From assembly GCA_002392325.1 (NCBI GenBank), contig DGGS01000106.1, forward strand, positions 1-9,168: a stretch of 9,168 nucleotides of DNA, read 5' to 3'. This document shows positions 1-6,853 of this stretch, piece by piece. The notes under the pieces were generated by a model that did no database searches, was not told the origin of the DNA, and was given only the letters and a program-made list of their open reading frames with translations. Numbering within the stretch: position 1 is the stretch's first letter; each line of letters begins with the position of its first letter. Position numbers and translations under genes: made by a program. The DNA is from Bacteroidales bacterium UBA3868. GTDB taxonomy: Bacteria; Bacteroidota; Bacteroidia; Bacteroidales; WCHB1-69.

Positions 1-713
1 GGATTGGCCTCAAAGAGAACCTCACGGCTGATATTCCAAGTGGATAATTTCTTTCCAACATTCTCACAACCAGCCAATTCGATAATTTCGTTGATGTGCG
101 TGTTTTTAGGAGCGGTGAAATCGCCGGCGTCACCAAAACCAACCACATAATAGACTTTTTTCCTGGTAGTGGAGTCTTGGGCGTTTTCCTGTCGGATGCC
201 GTCAATTTTATCTCTCCAGTTGGAAGCTTCCGACGAGGCCTTTTCTTCACACTGTGTGATGCGCCCGATTACCTCCATCATGTCGGCCATACCTTCCATG
301 GATTTTTCCTCAACGATACACACGACAGGAATACCCATTTTTTCAATGGCATCCACATCTTTTTGTGAGATCATCGAGCCGATGAGCACCACATCGGGGT
401 GTAGGGAAAGAAGAACCTCAAAATTGATGTTGTGCATACCGCCGATTTTGGTGATCTTGGCTGTTTCAGGAGGATACATGCAGAAATCGGAGATGCCGAC
501 CAATTTGTTTTGTGCGCCCACAAGGTACATCACTTCGGTGATGGCTGGTGAGATGGAAACGATGCGTTCGGGAGCTTTCGCCAACTCTATATGGCGGTTA
601 TAGGAGTCTTTCCATTCGAAAAAAACATCACTTTCCGTTTGCTTGGGTGATTTGCATCCGAAAAGGAAGAGGATACAGAACACCCAGCAGAGGGCATTAA
701 ACAACTTTTTCAT
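1..713 (-). CDS. ABC transporter substrate-binding lipoprotein (BtuF/FepB-like), 3' end cut by window
   Basis: Periplasm-facing binding protein of an iron-siderophore or vitamin B12 ABC importer. The visible 237 residues start at an ATG read from 713. They begin with a lipoprotein signal, MKKLFNALCWVF then a hydrophobic stretch ending LFLFGC, so Cys20 is the likely lipidated residue. The helical-backbone metal-receptor fold is indicated by PERIVSISPAITEVMYLVGA (about 48-67), by VGISDFCMYPPE (about 72-83) and by FEVLLSLHPDVVL further on; these match the BtuF-type pattern of a ligand-pocket loop followed by a YPPE-like turn. The start is only 7 nt after the stop of the methylmalonyl-CoA mutase gene, so the two are almost certainly co-transcribed. 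Because mutase needs adenosylcobalamin, cobalamin is my preferred ligand (inference); heme or a siderophore remains possible. The C-terminal part and any permease or ATPase genes lie outside the window. Confidence 0.88.
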   Translation of the reverse strand, partial: MKKLFNALCWVFCILFLFGCKSPKQTESDVFFEWKDSYNRHIELAKAPERIVSISPAITEVMYLVGAQNKLVGISDFCMYPPETAKITKIGGMHNINFEVLLSLHPDVVLIGSMISQKDVDAIEKMGIPVVCIVEEKSMEGMADMMEVIGRITQCEEKASSEASNWRDKIDGIRQENAQDSTTRKKVYYVVGFGDAGDFTAPKNTHINEIIELAGCENVGKKLSTWNISREVLFEAN

Positions 714-720
714 CAAAGTG

Positions 721-2568
721 TTATTTCAGCAGTTTTTCGTTGTAGGACTTCAGACTTTCCAAAATATTGGTTCTCACATGGATAAAGTCTTCAGCGCCAG
801 CTTCTTTCAGAGCGTCAATGCATTCGGTGGGATTGCCGGCCACGAGGAACGGGGTGTTCGGGAACTGGGCTTTGCACTGTTTGGCGGCCTCAACGCCGAG
901 AGTGGCGTATTCCTCATCGGAACTGCACACCACAATCAAGGCGGGATTGACTTCCGCAACAGCTTTCACGCCCTCTTCCACGGTGGCGAAACCAGCGGGT
1001 TCCACAATCTCGTAACCCGCGCAACCGAAGAAGTTGGTGATAAAACCGGCCCGTGCCTGGCGCATGGCCAAGTTGCCCAACTTGAGCAGATAGACCTTCG
1101 GGCGACCGTTCTTTTCGGCATATTTCTCTGTGGCTAAACGGATTTCCTCAAAAGCAACTGCGCCGCGGTAGGTTTTCAAACCTTCATTTTCATCTTTCAC
1201 AACACGCTCAATCTTGTCGGCCATGTTTTCCTTGATGTTGGGATACTGGTTGGTGCCGAGCAGGATGTAGCGGCGGGTGGCGATGTCCATGTCGCGTTTC
1301 TGGCAGCTCTTCTCGATTTCGGCTTTCAGGGTGCCGTCCTCGATGGCTTTCAGGGCGCCACCGTTGGCCTCCACACTCTGGAACAGAGTCCAGGCGTGCT
1401 CCGCGATGGCGTTGGTGAGTGTTTCCACATAGTAAGAGCCGGCGGCGGGATCCACCACACGGTCCATAAAGGCTTCTTCTTTCAGAATCACCTGCACATT
1501 GCGGGCGATGCGGCGGGAGAACTCGTCGGACTCTTTGTAGGCCACATCAAAGGGCTGCAAGGAAATAGCGTCAGAACCGCCGATAACAGCGGACATGCCT
1601 TCCGTGGTGCTGCGCAACATGTTGACATACGGATCGTAAAGCGTTTTGTTCCAAGTGGATGCCACGGTGTTGATGCGGATTTTATACGCGCAGTCGCAAG
1701 TGGGTTTGTATTGTTCTACGATGGTGGACCAGAGCAAACGGGCGGCGCGCAACTTGGCGATTTCCATGAAATAGTTGGAACCCACAGACAAGGTGAGTTG
1801 TATTCTGGAGGCGGCTTTCTCCATCTTTACACCATGTTCGGTGCAGAAAGCGAGGTATTCGTTGGCCAGCGCCAGCGTGTAACCCAACTCTTGCACGATG
1901 GTGGAACCGGCATTGTGCAGCACGATACCGTTCACATTGATGAGTTTGAAGTTCGGCATGTGGTCAACCATATTCAGCAGTTCCACAGCTTGCATCATAT
2001 CCTCTTCTTGAGAGAAATAGAACTTGTTGTGTTTCAGTCGATAAATCAGCGGATCAAAGTTGATGCTGCCGGAAACCAGACTCTTGTCGTATCCCTTTTC
2101 TTCAATATAGCCAAGGAAATTCTTAACCAGTTCAATATAGTTTTTCACATGGTTGAATTGAACGCCGGTTTTGTTCAAATCGATGTCTTTCAACAGAGTT
2201 TCCAAAGCGGCTTTGTTTTCCAACTTGTTGGCATTAAAGGCGATGGAGGTAGCGCCGCGTTTCAGCGCGTCCACAGCGATGGCGTTGGCTTTCACCGGGT
2301 CGGCCTCTTCCACTTCTTGAACGATATCCCAGTGGTTATTGTCGGCCTTGGTTCCGCGGGTGTAAGGGAACTCGGCGGGCAATGTGTTGAGATAGTCAAT
2401 ATCTTTCAGATTTTCAGCACGATAATAGGGGCGTACATTAAAGCCCTCATCGGTGCGCCAAACCAGTTTTTTCTCATAGTCAGCGCCTTTCAAATCTTTA
2501 TTAATAGTAGCTTCCCATTGTTCAGTGGAAATGGGCGGAAATTCGGTGAACAGTTTTTCTTCAGCCAT
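721..2568 (-). CDS. mutA: Methylmalonyl-CoA mutase small (beta) subunit
   Basis: Non-catalytic subunit of the heterodimeric, adenosylcobalamin-dependent mutase that interconverts succinyl-CoA and (R)-methylmalonyl-CoA in propionate formation. The 615-residue length is near that of known small subunits. An N-terminal TIM-barrel region (about 30-400) carries the family signatures YDPYVNMLRSTTEGMSAVIG (311-330) and RVVDPAAGSYYVETLT (370-385). The C-terminal Rossmann-like domain (about 490-615) has LGNLAMRQARAGF (497-509) where the catalytic subunit carries the cobalamin-ligating DxHxxG motif. That loss of the histidine ligand identifies the small subunit. The ATG at 2568 follows a clear -7 box at 2593-2600. 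The next gene downstream is a B12/iron-type binding protein. A large-subunit gene, usually adjacent in Bacteroidales, is not adjacent on either side here. Confidence 0.95.
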   Translation of the reverse strand: MAEEKLFTEFPPISTEQWEATINKDLKGADYEKKLVWRTDEGFNVRPYYRAENLKDIDYLNTLPAEFPYTRGTKADNNHWDIVQEVEEADPVKANAIAVDALKRGATSIAFNANKLENKAALETLLKDIDLNKTGVQFNHVKNYIELVKNFLGYIEEKGYDKSLVSGSINFDPLIYRLKHNKFYFSQEEDMMQAVELLNMVDHMPNFKLINVNGIVLHNAGSTIVQELGYTLALANEYLAFCTEHGVKMEKAASRIQLTLSVGSNYFMEIAKLRAARLLWSTIVEQYKPTCDCAYKIRINTVASTWNKTLYDPYVNMLRSTTEGMSAVIGGSDAISLQPFDVAYKESDEFSRRIARNVQVILKEEAFMDRVVDPAAGSYYVETLTNAIAEHAWTLFQSVEANGGALKAIEDGTLKAEIEKSCQKRDMDIATRRYILLGTNQYPNIKENMADKIERVVKDENEGLKTYRGAVAFEEIRLATEKYAEKNGRPKVYLLKLGNLAMRQARAGFITNFFGCAGYEIVEPAGFATVEEGVKAVAEVNPALIVVCSSDEEYATLGVEAAKQCKAQFPNTPFLVAGNPTECIDALKEAGAEDFIHVRTNILESLKSYNEKLLK

Positions 2569-2592
2569 AATAGGGTTTTATTTTAACGGGTG

Positions 2593-2600
2593 CAAAGATA
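2593..2600 (-). promoter_or_regulatory. -7 promoter box of mutA
   Basis: On the minus strand the bases read TATCTTTG followed by C, a perfect match to the Bacteroidota TAnnTTTG box. It ends 24 nt before the mutA ATG, a distance close to that of the other promoters in this window. No convincing TTTG -33 element is visible; that position is occupied by heptamer repeats (2607-2627). Confidence 0.75.
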
Positions 2601-2606
2601 CAAAAT

Positions 2607-2627
2607 TAGTCAATAGTGAACCGTGAA
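2607..2627 (-). repeat. Degenerate heptamer tandem repeat upstream of mutA
   Basis: Three consecutive 7-bp units read TTCACGG, TTCACTA and TTGACTA on the minus strand, directly upstream of the mutA -7 box and covering the region where a -33 element would lie. Neighbouring units differ by two bases and one base respectively. Confidence 0.5.
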
Positions 2628-2650
2628 TAAGAGACAGAAAACATAATTCG

Positions 2651-3415
2651 TTACCTCACAATGCGCTTCATATCCTTTACCGTCACTTTCGGGTGGTGGT
2701 ATTGGTGCACTTTTGGCGTGGGCTTGCGGTTGAGTTCCACGGCCTGTTGCGGGCAGAAGTGGACGCAGGCGAGGCATTGCGTGCAGTTGTCGCCGCAATG
2801 GGCTTTGCCGTTGGTGAGGGTGATGTTGCCTTGCGGGCACACTTCGGCGCAAATGCCGCAACCTACGCACAGGTCGGCGTTAACGGCGGGTGTGAGCATC
2901 GGCAGCGTGCGGCGTTGCATACCAGGAAGTGCGCACAACGCGCCTATGGGCCCCCACCACGCATAGTGAAGACTGTGCGTGCCGGCGGCAATTTCTTCGG
3001 TAATACGCTCCAGCCGTTCAGCGTATTTCTCGAACTTCCAGACCTGCTTGTTGGGGTCGCGCCCGAAGCCGACAGCGCTGTTGTCAGGTACACGGATTTT
3101 CTGACTGTATGCCAACGACAACCCTTTGTCAGCCAGTAGTTTTTGAACTGTGTGGATGGAATTTCCAGCCTGCGCGCCACAAGGGATGACGATGAAGACA
3201 TAGGCATCTTTGGGCAACTGCAGTCGCGGCAGCAACTCCGTCACCGCCCGCGGCGCGTTGAACCAGTAGCTGGGATAGACCAGCCCGATGCGCCGCTCCT
3301 GCGACAAGTCGTGATGCACCGCCTGACTGAGCGGCATCACCGTTTCGTTGAGTTTTTCCGCTATATGCCGGCTGATGGCCAGGCTGTTGCCCGTACCCGA
3401 GAAATAAAGTATCAT
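2651..3415 (-). CDS. EFR1-type flavodoxin/2x[4Fe-4S] ferredoxin fusion protein
   Basis: Predicted cytoplasmic electron-transfer protein that joins an FMN-binding flavodoxin fold to a bacterial two-cluster ferredoxin. Residues 1-11, MILYFSGTGNS, form the phosphate-binding loop of flavodoxins right at the N-terminus, which fixes the start at 3415. VYPSYWFNAPRAV (about 46-58) fits the second flavin loop. Two CxxCxxCxxxCP motifs follow, with cysteines at 183, 186, 189, 193 and 211, 214, 217, 221; Cys207 is an extra cysteine next to the second cluster. The linker (about 125-180) includes a hydrophobic stretch. The length, 254 residues, fits the EFR1 family. It starts 6 nt after the stop of a glutathione peroxidase gene, with AAGG of that gene's end as a weak ribosome site, so it is probably translated from the same mRNA. 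Partners are unknown; a role in supplying electrons during oxidative stress is inference. Confidence 0.92.
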   Translation of the reverse strand: MILYFSGTGNSLAISRHIAEKLNETVMPLSQAVHHDLSQERRIGLVYPSYWFNAPRAVTELLPRLQLPKDAYVFIVIPCGAQAGNSIHTVQKLLADKGLSLAYSQKIRVPDNSAVGFGRDPNKQVWKFEKYAERLERITEEIAAGTHSLHYAWWGPIGALCALPGMQRRTLPMLTPAVNADLCVGCGICAEVCPQGNITLTNGKAHCGDNCTQCLACVHFCPQQAVELNRKPTPKVHQYHHPKVTVKDMKRIVR

Positions 3416-3421
3416 AGCGTA

Positions 3422-4063
3422 TTACCTTAACATTTTTTCAATGTCCGCTTTCAAATCCGCCGGAGCCACCATCGGCTCAAAGCGAAGGATGGTTTTGCCG
3501 TCTTTTGAGATCAGAAACTTGCCGAAATTCCACTTGATAGCGTCGCCTTTCTCGAATCCGCTACCGGTTTTCTGATGAATCATCGTGAGTTGGTCGGCAA
3601 ATTTCTCGTATCCCTCAGGATATCCCTTGAACGGAGCTTTGGACTTAAGGAAGGTGTATAGCGGGCTCTCGTCTTTGCCGTTCACGTCGATTTTGTCAAA
3701 TAAAGGGAAGGTGACATTGTAGTTGACGGAGCAAAAATCCAATATTTCCTCATTGGTGCCGGGTTCCTGTTCCAGAAACTGATTGCAAGGGAATGCCAGA
3801 ATCTCCAGTCCCTGATCTTTGTATTGCTTATAAAGAGTTTCAAGTCCCTCATACTGCGGAGTCAGGCCGCATTTGCTGGCCACATTGACGATGAGCAGCA
3901 CTTTCCCTTCATAATTTTTCAGTGACACATCTTGGCCTTTGATGTCCTTGACGGTGAAGTCGTAGATGCTTTTTGAGTTTTTTTGGCCTATAGCATTCTG
4001 ACCAAAACAACCGGCAGATAGCATTATAGCAAGAATTGACAGAAATAAATTCAAATGTTTCAT
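3422..4063 (-). CDS. Glutathione peroxidase-family lipoprotein
   Basis: Thiol peroxidase of the GPx family, here exported and probably lipid-anchored. Residues 1-19 form a lipoprotein signal peptide ([19 protein letters not shown]), with Cys19 after LSAG. The mature enzyme has the active-site peptide [15 protein letters not shown] with peroxidatic Cys65, the FPCNQF motif (91-96) with Cys93 and Gln95, and KWNFGKFL (177-184) with Trp178 and Asn179, the usual catalytic partners. Cysteine, not selenocysteine, occupies the active site. Such non-seleno enzymes normally use thioredoxin rather than glutathione (family knowledge); Cys93, a second cysteine in the conserved FPCNQ loop, could act in resolution. 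The 213 residues equal a normal GPx plus the signal. A -7 box lies 20 nt upstream (4084-4091), and an EFR1 gene follows after 6 nt. A cytoplasmic paralogue lies at 7231-7776. Confidence 0.94.
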   Translation of the reverse strand: MKHLNLFLSILAIMLSAGCFGQNAIGQKNSKSIYDFTVKDIKGQDVSLKNYEGKVLLIVNVASKCGLTPQYEGLETLYKQYKDQGLEILAFPCNQFLEQEPGTNEEILDFCSVNYNVTFPLFDKIDVNGKDESPLYTFLKSKAPFKGYPEGYEKFADQLTMIHQKTGSGFEKGDAIKWNFGKFLISKDGKTILRFEPMVAPADLKADIEKMLR

Positions 4064-4083
4064 ATTCTTTCGGTTTTAAATCA

Positions 4084-4091
4084 CAAAAATA
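4084..4091 (-). promoter_or_regulatory. -7 promoter box of the gpx-EFR1 unit
   Basis: Minus strand TATTTTTG, ending 20 nt before the ATG at 4063. The box is preceded by GTG, as in several other promoters of this window. It directly abuts the 3' arm of a short hairpin (4090-4118) and may double as that hairpin's T-tract. Confidence 0.65.
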
Positions 4092-4118
4092 CACTTTTTT
4101 ATGAAAGACATAAGTGTA
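4085..4118 (-). terminator. Weak hairpin with T-tract after the Na/Pi cotransporter gene
   Basis: A 7-bp stem pairs TACACTT (minus strand, 4118-4112) with AAGTGTA (4096-4090). A possible inner ATG/CAT pairing extends it, and TTTTT follows. It lies 48 nt beyond the stop of the cotransporter gene. The stem is AT-rich, so termination may be leaky. The T-tract is shared with the gpx -7 box. Confidence 0.35.
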
Positions 4119-4165
4119 GTTTGGCTTTTGAAGTTCTGATAATGTGAACCATAATAATGATCCAT

Positions 4166-5842
4166 TTACACTAAATCCCGGATTGTTTTGCCGACATTGA
4201 TAAGGTGGTCTGCTACACGCTCGGAGTTTTGCGCCAAGGAGAGGTATTCGGCGCCAACAGAAGGTGTGCACACTCCCCGCACTAACCGCTCAATATGATG
4301 TTGCTCCATTGTCTCAGTGTAGTCATCTATCTGATCTTCAATCTGATTGGCTCGCTCAAGAGCTTCGAGGTCGAGTTTGTGATAAGCTAACAAAGTTTCT
4401 TTGTACAAGTTGAGAATCATCTGCTCCATTTTCCGGATTTCAGCAACGGCATCTTTCGAGAAAGTGGCGTTCTGTTCCTTCAGCGCGTCGGCATACTCGA
4501 CGATGTTTTCCGCATAGTCACCTATGCGCTCAAGGTCGCTTACGGTGCGTATCACGGAAGTGAGGTAGCGTTGGTCGAAACTGTTGAGTCGCCTGCCTGA
4601 AAGTTTCACCGTGTAGTTCACCAATTCCTTATTCAAATAATTAAGCAGTTTTTCAGTCTTTCTGAAATTATCTATTTCGCTGTAATCCAATGTGGTAACA
4701 ATGTGGATTGACCTTTGGAAATTTTGCAAAGCCAATTCGGCCATATTTTCGATTTCGGCTTTCAATTGGCGGATGGCGACCACAGGTGTGCTGAGCATTT
4801 GTTCGTTGAGGAATCGCAATTGTGGCTCGTCGTTTTTTTCTTCCGGAACATCTTTCACGATGCGGCAAGCCAGGTTCACCAAAATGTTGGTCAACGGCAT
4901 GGCTACCAACATGGTGCAGATGTTGAACACCGTGTGGAACATGGCCAATTGCAACTGGGGTGCCGCGGGGAATATCTTTTCAAAGATGCTTCCAAAGTCC
5001 CATGCTCCGCCAGTGAACACACGCAGCAGTAAGGCAATCAGCAGAAAGATGACAACGCCCATCACATTGAATATGAGGTGTATCGTTGCGGTTCGCTTGG
5101 CGGCGGTGCCGCTGGTGAGACCGGCAATTAGGGCCACTACGCACGAACCGATGTTGCTACCCATCGTCAGATAGATGCCCTGGTCCAGCGTGACCAGTCC
5201 CGCAACCACCATGGTGATGGCAATGGAGGTCAGCACTGACGACGATTGGATGATGGCGGTAAGCAGCGCACCGACCAATACGAGCACCACGGCATTGTTG
5301 ATTCCCGCAAGGAAGTTTTTGACTTCCTCTAATCTGGCAAAATCGTCCATGGCGTCAGCCATCATGGAAAGACCGACGAATAACATTCCAAAGCCGGTCA
5401 GAATGCCCCCTATTTGCTTGGTGATATGGCGCTTGCCGAATAAACTCATAAATGCTCCAATTCCAGCAAAAGCCGCAAAAATGATGGTGGTGGAGATGCT
5501 GTTTGAACCGAACATGCCCAAGGCGACAAGCTGTGCCGTGACCGTGGTTCCGATGTTGGCGCCATAGATGATGGTGGCGGCTTGTGCCAAGGATAGAATA
5601 CCCACATTCACGAAACCGATGACCATCACGGTAACGGCACCACTGCTTTGTATGGCGGCCGTGCCCACGGTGCCGATGCCCACACCGATCCATTTGTTTT
5701 TGCCCGTTTTTGAAAACAGTTGTTTCAACCGTTTGGATGAGACCGCTTCGAGGTTGCTGCTCATCATTTGGCAGGCTACGAGAAACACACCTATGCCCGC
5801 CGTCAGGGTCAGAATTGCAATTAGAATACTAGTAAAGTTCAT
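4166..5842 (-). CDS. Na+/phosphate cotransporter (NptA/PNaS family) with C-terminal PhoU-like domain
   Basis: Inner-membrane protein that takes up, or in some bacteria exports, inorganic phosphate coupled to sodium. The membrane part (about 1-330) is a duplicated Na/Pi unit. The first repeat has QSSGAVTVMVIGF from residue 65 and GANIGTT at 94-100; the second has QSSSVLTSIAITM from 199 and GSNIGSC at 228-234. These paired QSS and G-NIG motifs are the family hallmark. Many hydrophobic segments separate them. From about 345 to 558 the protein is helical and charged, with LERIGDYAENIVEY and SERVADHLINVG, which match the PhoU metal-binding helices. Its 558 residues are typical of this two-domain form. 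The ATG at 5842 has no Shine-Dalgarno sequence. It lies 25 nt downstream of the T-tract of a strong terminator, which leaves little space for its own promoter; see the candidate box at 5861-5868. Confidence 0.93.
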   Translation of the reverse strand: MNFTSILIAILTLTAGIGVFLVACQMMSSNLEAVSSKRLKQLFSKTGKNKWIGVGIGTVGTAAIQSSGAVTVMVIGFVNVGILSLAQAATIIYGANIGTTVTAQLVALGMFGSNSISTTIIFAAFAGIGAFMSLFGKRHITKQIGGILTGFGMLFVGLSMMADAMDDFARLEEVKNFLAGINNAVVLVLVGALLTAIIQSSSVLTSIAITMVVAGLVTLDQGIYLTMGSNIGSCVVALIAGLTSGTAAKRTATIHLIFNVMGVVIFLLIALLLRVFTGGAWDFGSIFEKIFPAAPQLQLAMFHTVFNICTMLVAMPLTNILVNLACRIVKDVPEEKNDEPQLRFLNEQMLSTPVVAIRQLKAEIENMAELALQNFQRSIHIVTTLDYSEIDNFRKTEKLLNYLNKELVNYTVKLSGRRLNSFDQRYLTSVIRTVSDLERIGDYAENIVEYADALKEQNATFSKDAVAEIRKMEQMILNLYKETLLAYHKLDLEALERANQIEDQIDDYTETMEQHHIERLVRGVCTPSVGAEYLSLAQNSERVADHLINVGKTIRDLV

Positions 5843-5857
5843 TATTTAAATATTTGA

Positions 5858-6250
5858 TTAGCAGAATAAAAAAAGGCATAAACCCGAAAAAGAGTCTATG
5901 CCATTATGGAAAATTTTAATATAGGTTGAAGCGGGATTTGGCGCATATCGAGGCACTAATCCCCTGAATTGCTTAACGGATTGTGTGCATGAGGAAGGTT
6001 CCAGGGTGGGGAGGGAAACACACAAGGCGCATTCTATTTCCGGAATTTGCAGTCTAATATTTGGCACTTCAGCAACATTGTTATCGTTGCAGTCAGATTC
6101 GTCCGCATCAAGTTCGACGAGACATTCAGCGAAAACGCTTTTTGTTTTTTGTGCTTCGTCTTCATAATCATCCATAACAAAAGCCACAAAAAACAGACCC
6201 AACACAATGGGCATCAATAATTTGGCGTATTTTCTGCAAAGGTCAAACAT
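5858..6250 (-). CDS. Hypothetical cysteine-rich small protein with N-terminal membrane segment
   Basis: I do not recognise this 130-residue protein. It begins MFDLCRKYAKLLMP, positive charges followed by a hydrophobic stretch (about 11-26), so it is either exported or anchored by its N-terminus. A strongly acidic stretch follows (ELDADESDCNDN, about 46-57). Cysteines stand at 5, 43, 54, 74, 77, 88, 125 and 130, with 74 and 77 forming a CALC motif. It starts 28 nt after the flavodoxin stop with no clear promoter or terminator between, so it is probably the second gene of that unit. The last 14 codons (from Gly117) are encoded by an intrinsic terminator hairpin and its T-tract, giving the odd tail GIDSFSGLCLFLFC. 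This suggests a lost stop codon or a frameshift near the end, or an ORF that is not translated. The upstream part looks more protein-like than the tail. Confidence 0.5.
   Translation of the reverse strand: MFDLCRKYAKLLMPIVLGLFFVAFVMDDYEDEAQKTKSVFAECLVELDADESDCNDNNVAEVPNIRLQIPEIECALCVSLPTLEPSSCTQSVKQFRGLVPRYAPNPASTYIKIFHNGIDSFSGLCLFLFC
5861..5868 (-). promoter_or_regulatory. Candidate -7 box of the Na/Pi cotransporter gene
   Basis: Minus strand TATTCTGC differs by one base from the box TATTTTGC seen before the 47-aa gene and ends 18 nt before the ATG, about the spacing of the other promoters here. It overlaps the end of the preceding terminator's T-tract by one base. The match is weak, and read-through from the upstream unit is an alternative. 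Confidence 0.3.
5868..5902 (-). terminator. Strong intrinsic terminator (minus strand)
   Basis: The minus strand folds into an 11-bp stem, GGCATAGACTC (5902-5892) with GGGTTTATGCC (5885-5875), including two G-U wobbles. It has a six-base loop TTTTTC and is followed by seven consecutive T (5874-5868). It ends the flavodoxin/130-aa unit and lies 25 nt before the Na/Pi cotransporter start. The whole structure is inside the open reading frame of the 130-aa protein. Confidence 0.85.
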
Positions 6251-6278
6251 CAGCTGTGAAGATACGATTATATTAATG

Positions 6279-6818
6279 CTAGTTCATCAGTCGGCTTTCG
6301 CCCCAGTTGTACTGCGGGTAAGCTTTCTTGAGGTCGGCCGCGCACGGTTCTACAGGGCTGCCGCCGCTGGTGGCGAACACGTTGAGCACCTTGCCGCTGA
6401 GGTCGTGGGCCTCGATGAAGGTATTGACAATGGTGGGGGCGGTGTACCACCACACGGGGAAGCCGATCCACACGGTCTCGTAGTCGGCGATGTTCTCGCA
6501 TTTGCCCTTGATGGCGGGGCGGGAACTCTTGTCCTGCATCTCTATCGTGGAGCGGGAATTCTTGTCGCGCCAGTTGAGGTCGGCGGCGGTGTAAGGCACC
6601 TCAGGAGTGATTTCGTAGAGGTCGGCATTAAACTCTTTGGCGAGTTTCTGTGCAGCGGCCTTGGTGTTGCCGGTAGCTGAGAAATAAACAATTAAGGTCT
6701 TTTTCATCTCTTTCTGATTGGTTTGTGGATTGTTTTGGTTTTCAGTGCCTTTGGGCGACTGTGCGCATGCGGTCATCATCAGGCAGCATGCGGCGATGAT
6801 AGAGGTGATGTATTTCAT
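6279..6818 (-). CDS. Flavodoxin with lipoprotein signal peptide
   Basis: FMN-binding electron carrier of the flavodoxin fold, here with an export signal. Residues 1-18 (MKYITSIIAACCLMMTAC) form a lipoprotein signal with Cys18 as the lipidation site. A polar Asn/Gln-rich linker runs to about 37. The flavodoxin domain starts at MKKTLIVYFSATGNTKAA (38-55), whose SATGNT loop binds the FMN phosphate. IGFPVWWYTAPTIVNTFIE (about 118-136) and FATSGGSPVEP (about 148-158) are the second and third flavin loops of the Flavodoxin_4 type. The protein is complete at 179 residues. A -7 box sits 20 nt before the ATG at 6818, which supports the long, exported form. An internal ATG at 6707 (Met38) is preceded by the purine-rich AGAAAGAG and could yield a cytoplasmic form. 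The 130-aa gene follows after 28 nt. Confidence 0.9.
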   Translation of the reverse strand: MKYITSIIAACCLMMTACAQSPKGTENQNNPQTNQKEMKKTLIVYFSATGNTKAAAQKLAKEFNADLYEITPEVPYTAADLNWRDKNSRSTIEMQDKSSRPAIKGKCENIADYETVWIGFPVWWYTAPTIVNTFIEAHDLSGKVLNVFATSGGSPVEPCAADLKKAYPQYNWGESRLMN

Positions 6819-6838
6819 TATTCGATTTTTTTAGGGTG

Positions 6839-6846
6839 CAAAAATA
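6839..6846 (-). promoter_or_regulatory. -7 promoter box of the flavodoxin gene
   Basis: Minus strand TATTTTTG followed by CAC, preceded by ATTG, ending 20 nt before the flavodoxin ATG. It matches the Bacteroidota -7 consensus. No clear -33 TTTG is visible. Confidence 0.7.
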
Positions 6847-6853
6847 CAATTTT

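Noticed and set aside
169..603. Plus-strand 144-codon frame at the left edge
   Set aside because: Antisense to the substrate-binding lipoprotein, which has a signal peptide and family motifs. The plus frame has Met/Ser/Thr-rich content and no motifs.
1396..2586. Long plus-strand open frame of 396 codons antisense to mutA
   Set aside because: It is the complement of a clear MutA coding frame, has low-complexity His/Val/Gly-rich composition without motifs, and has no promoter or ribosome site of its own.
2610..2870. Minus-strand 86-codon frame overlapping the EFR1 gene
   Set aside because: It is an Arg/His/Pro-rich alternate frame of the ferredoxin region and runs into the mutA promoter region.
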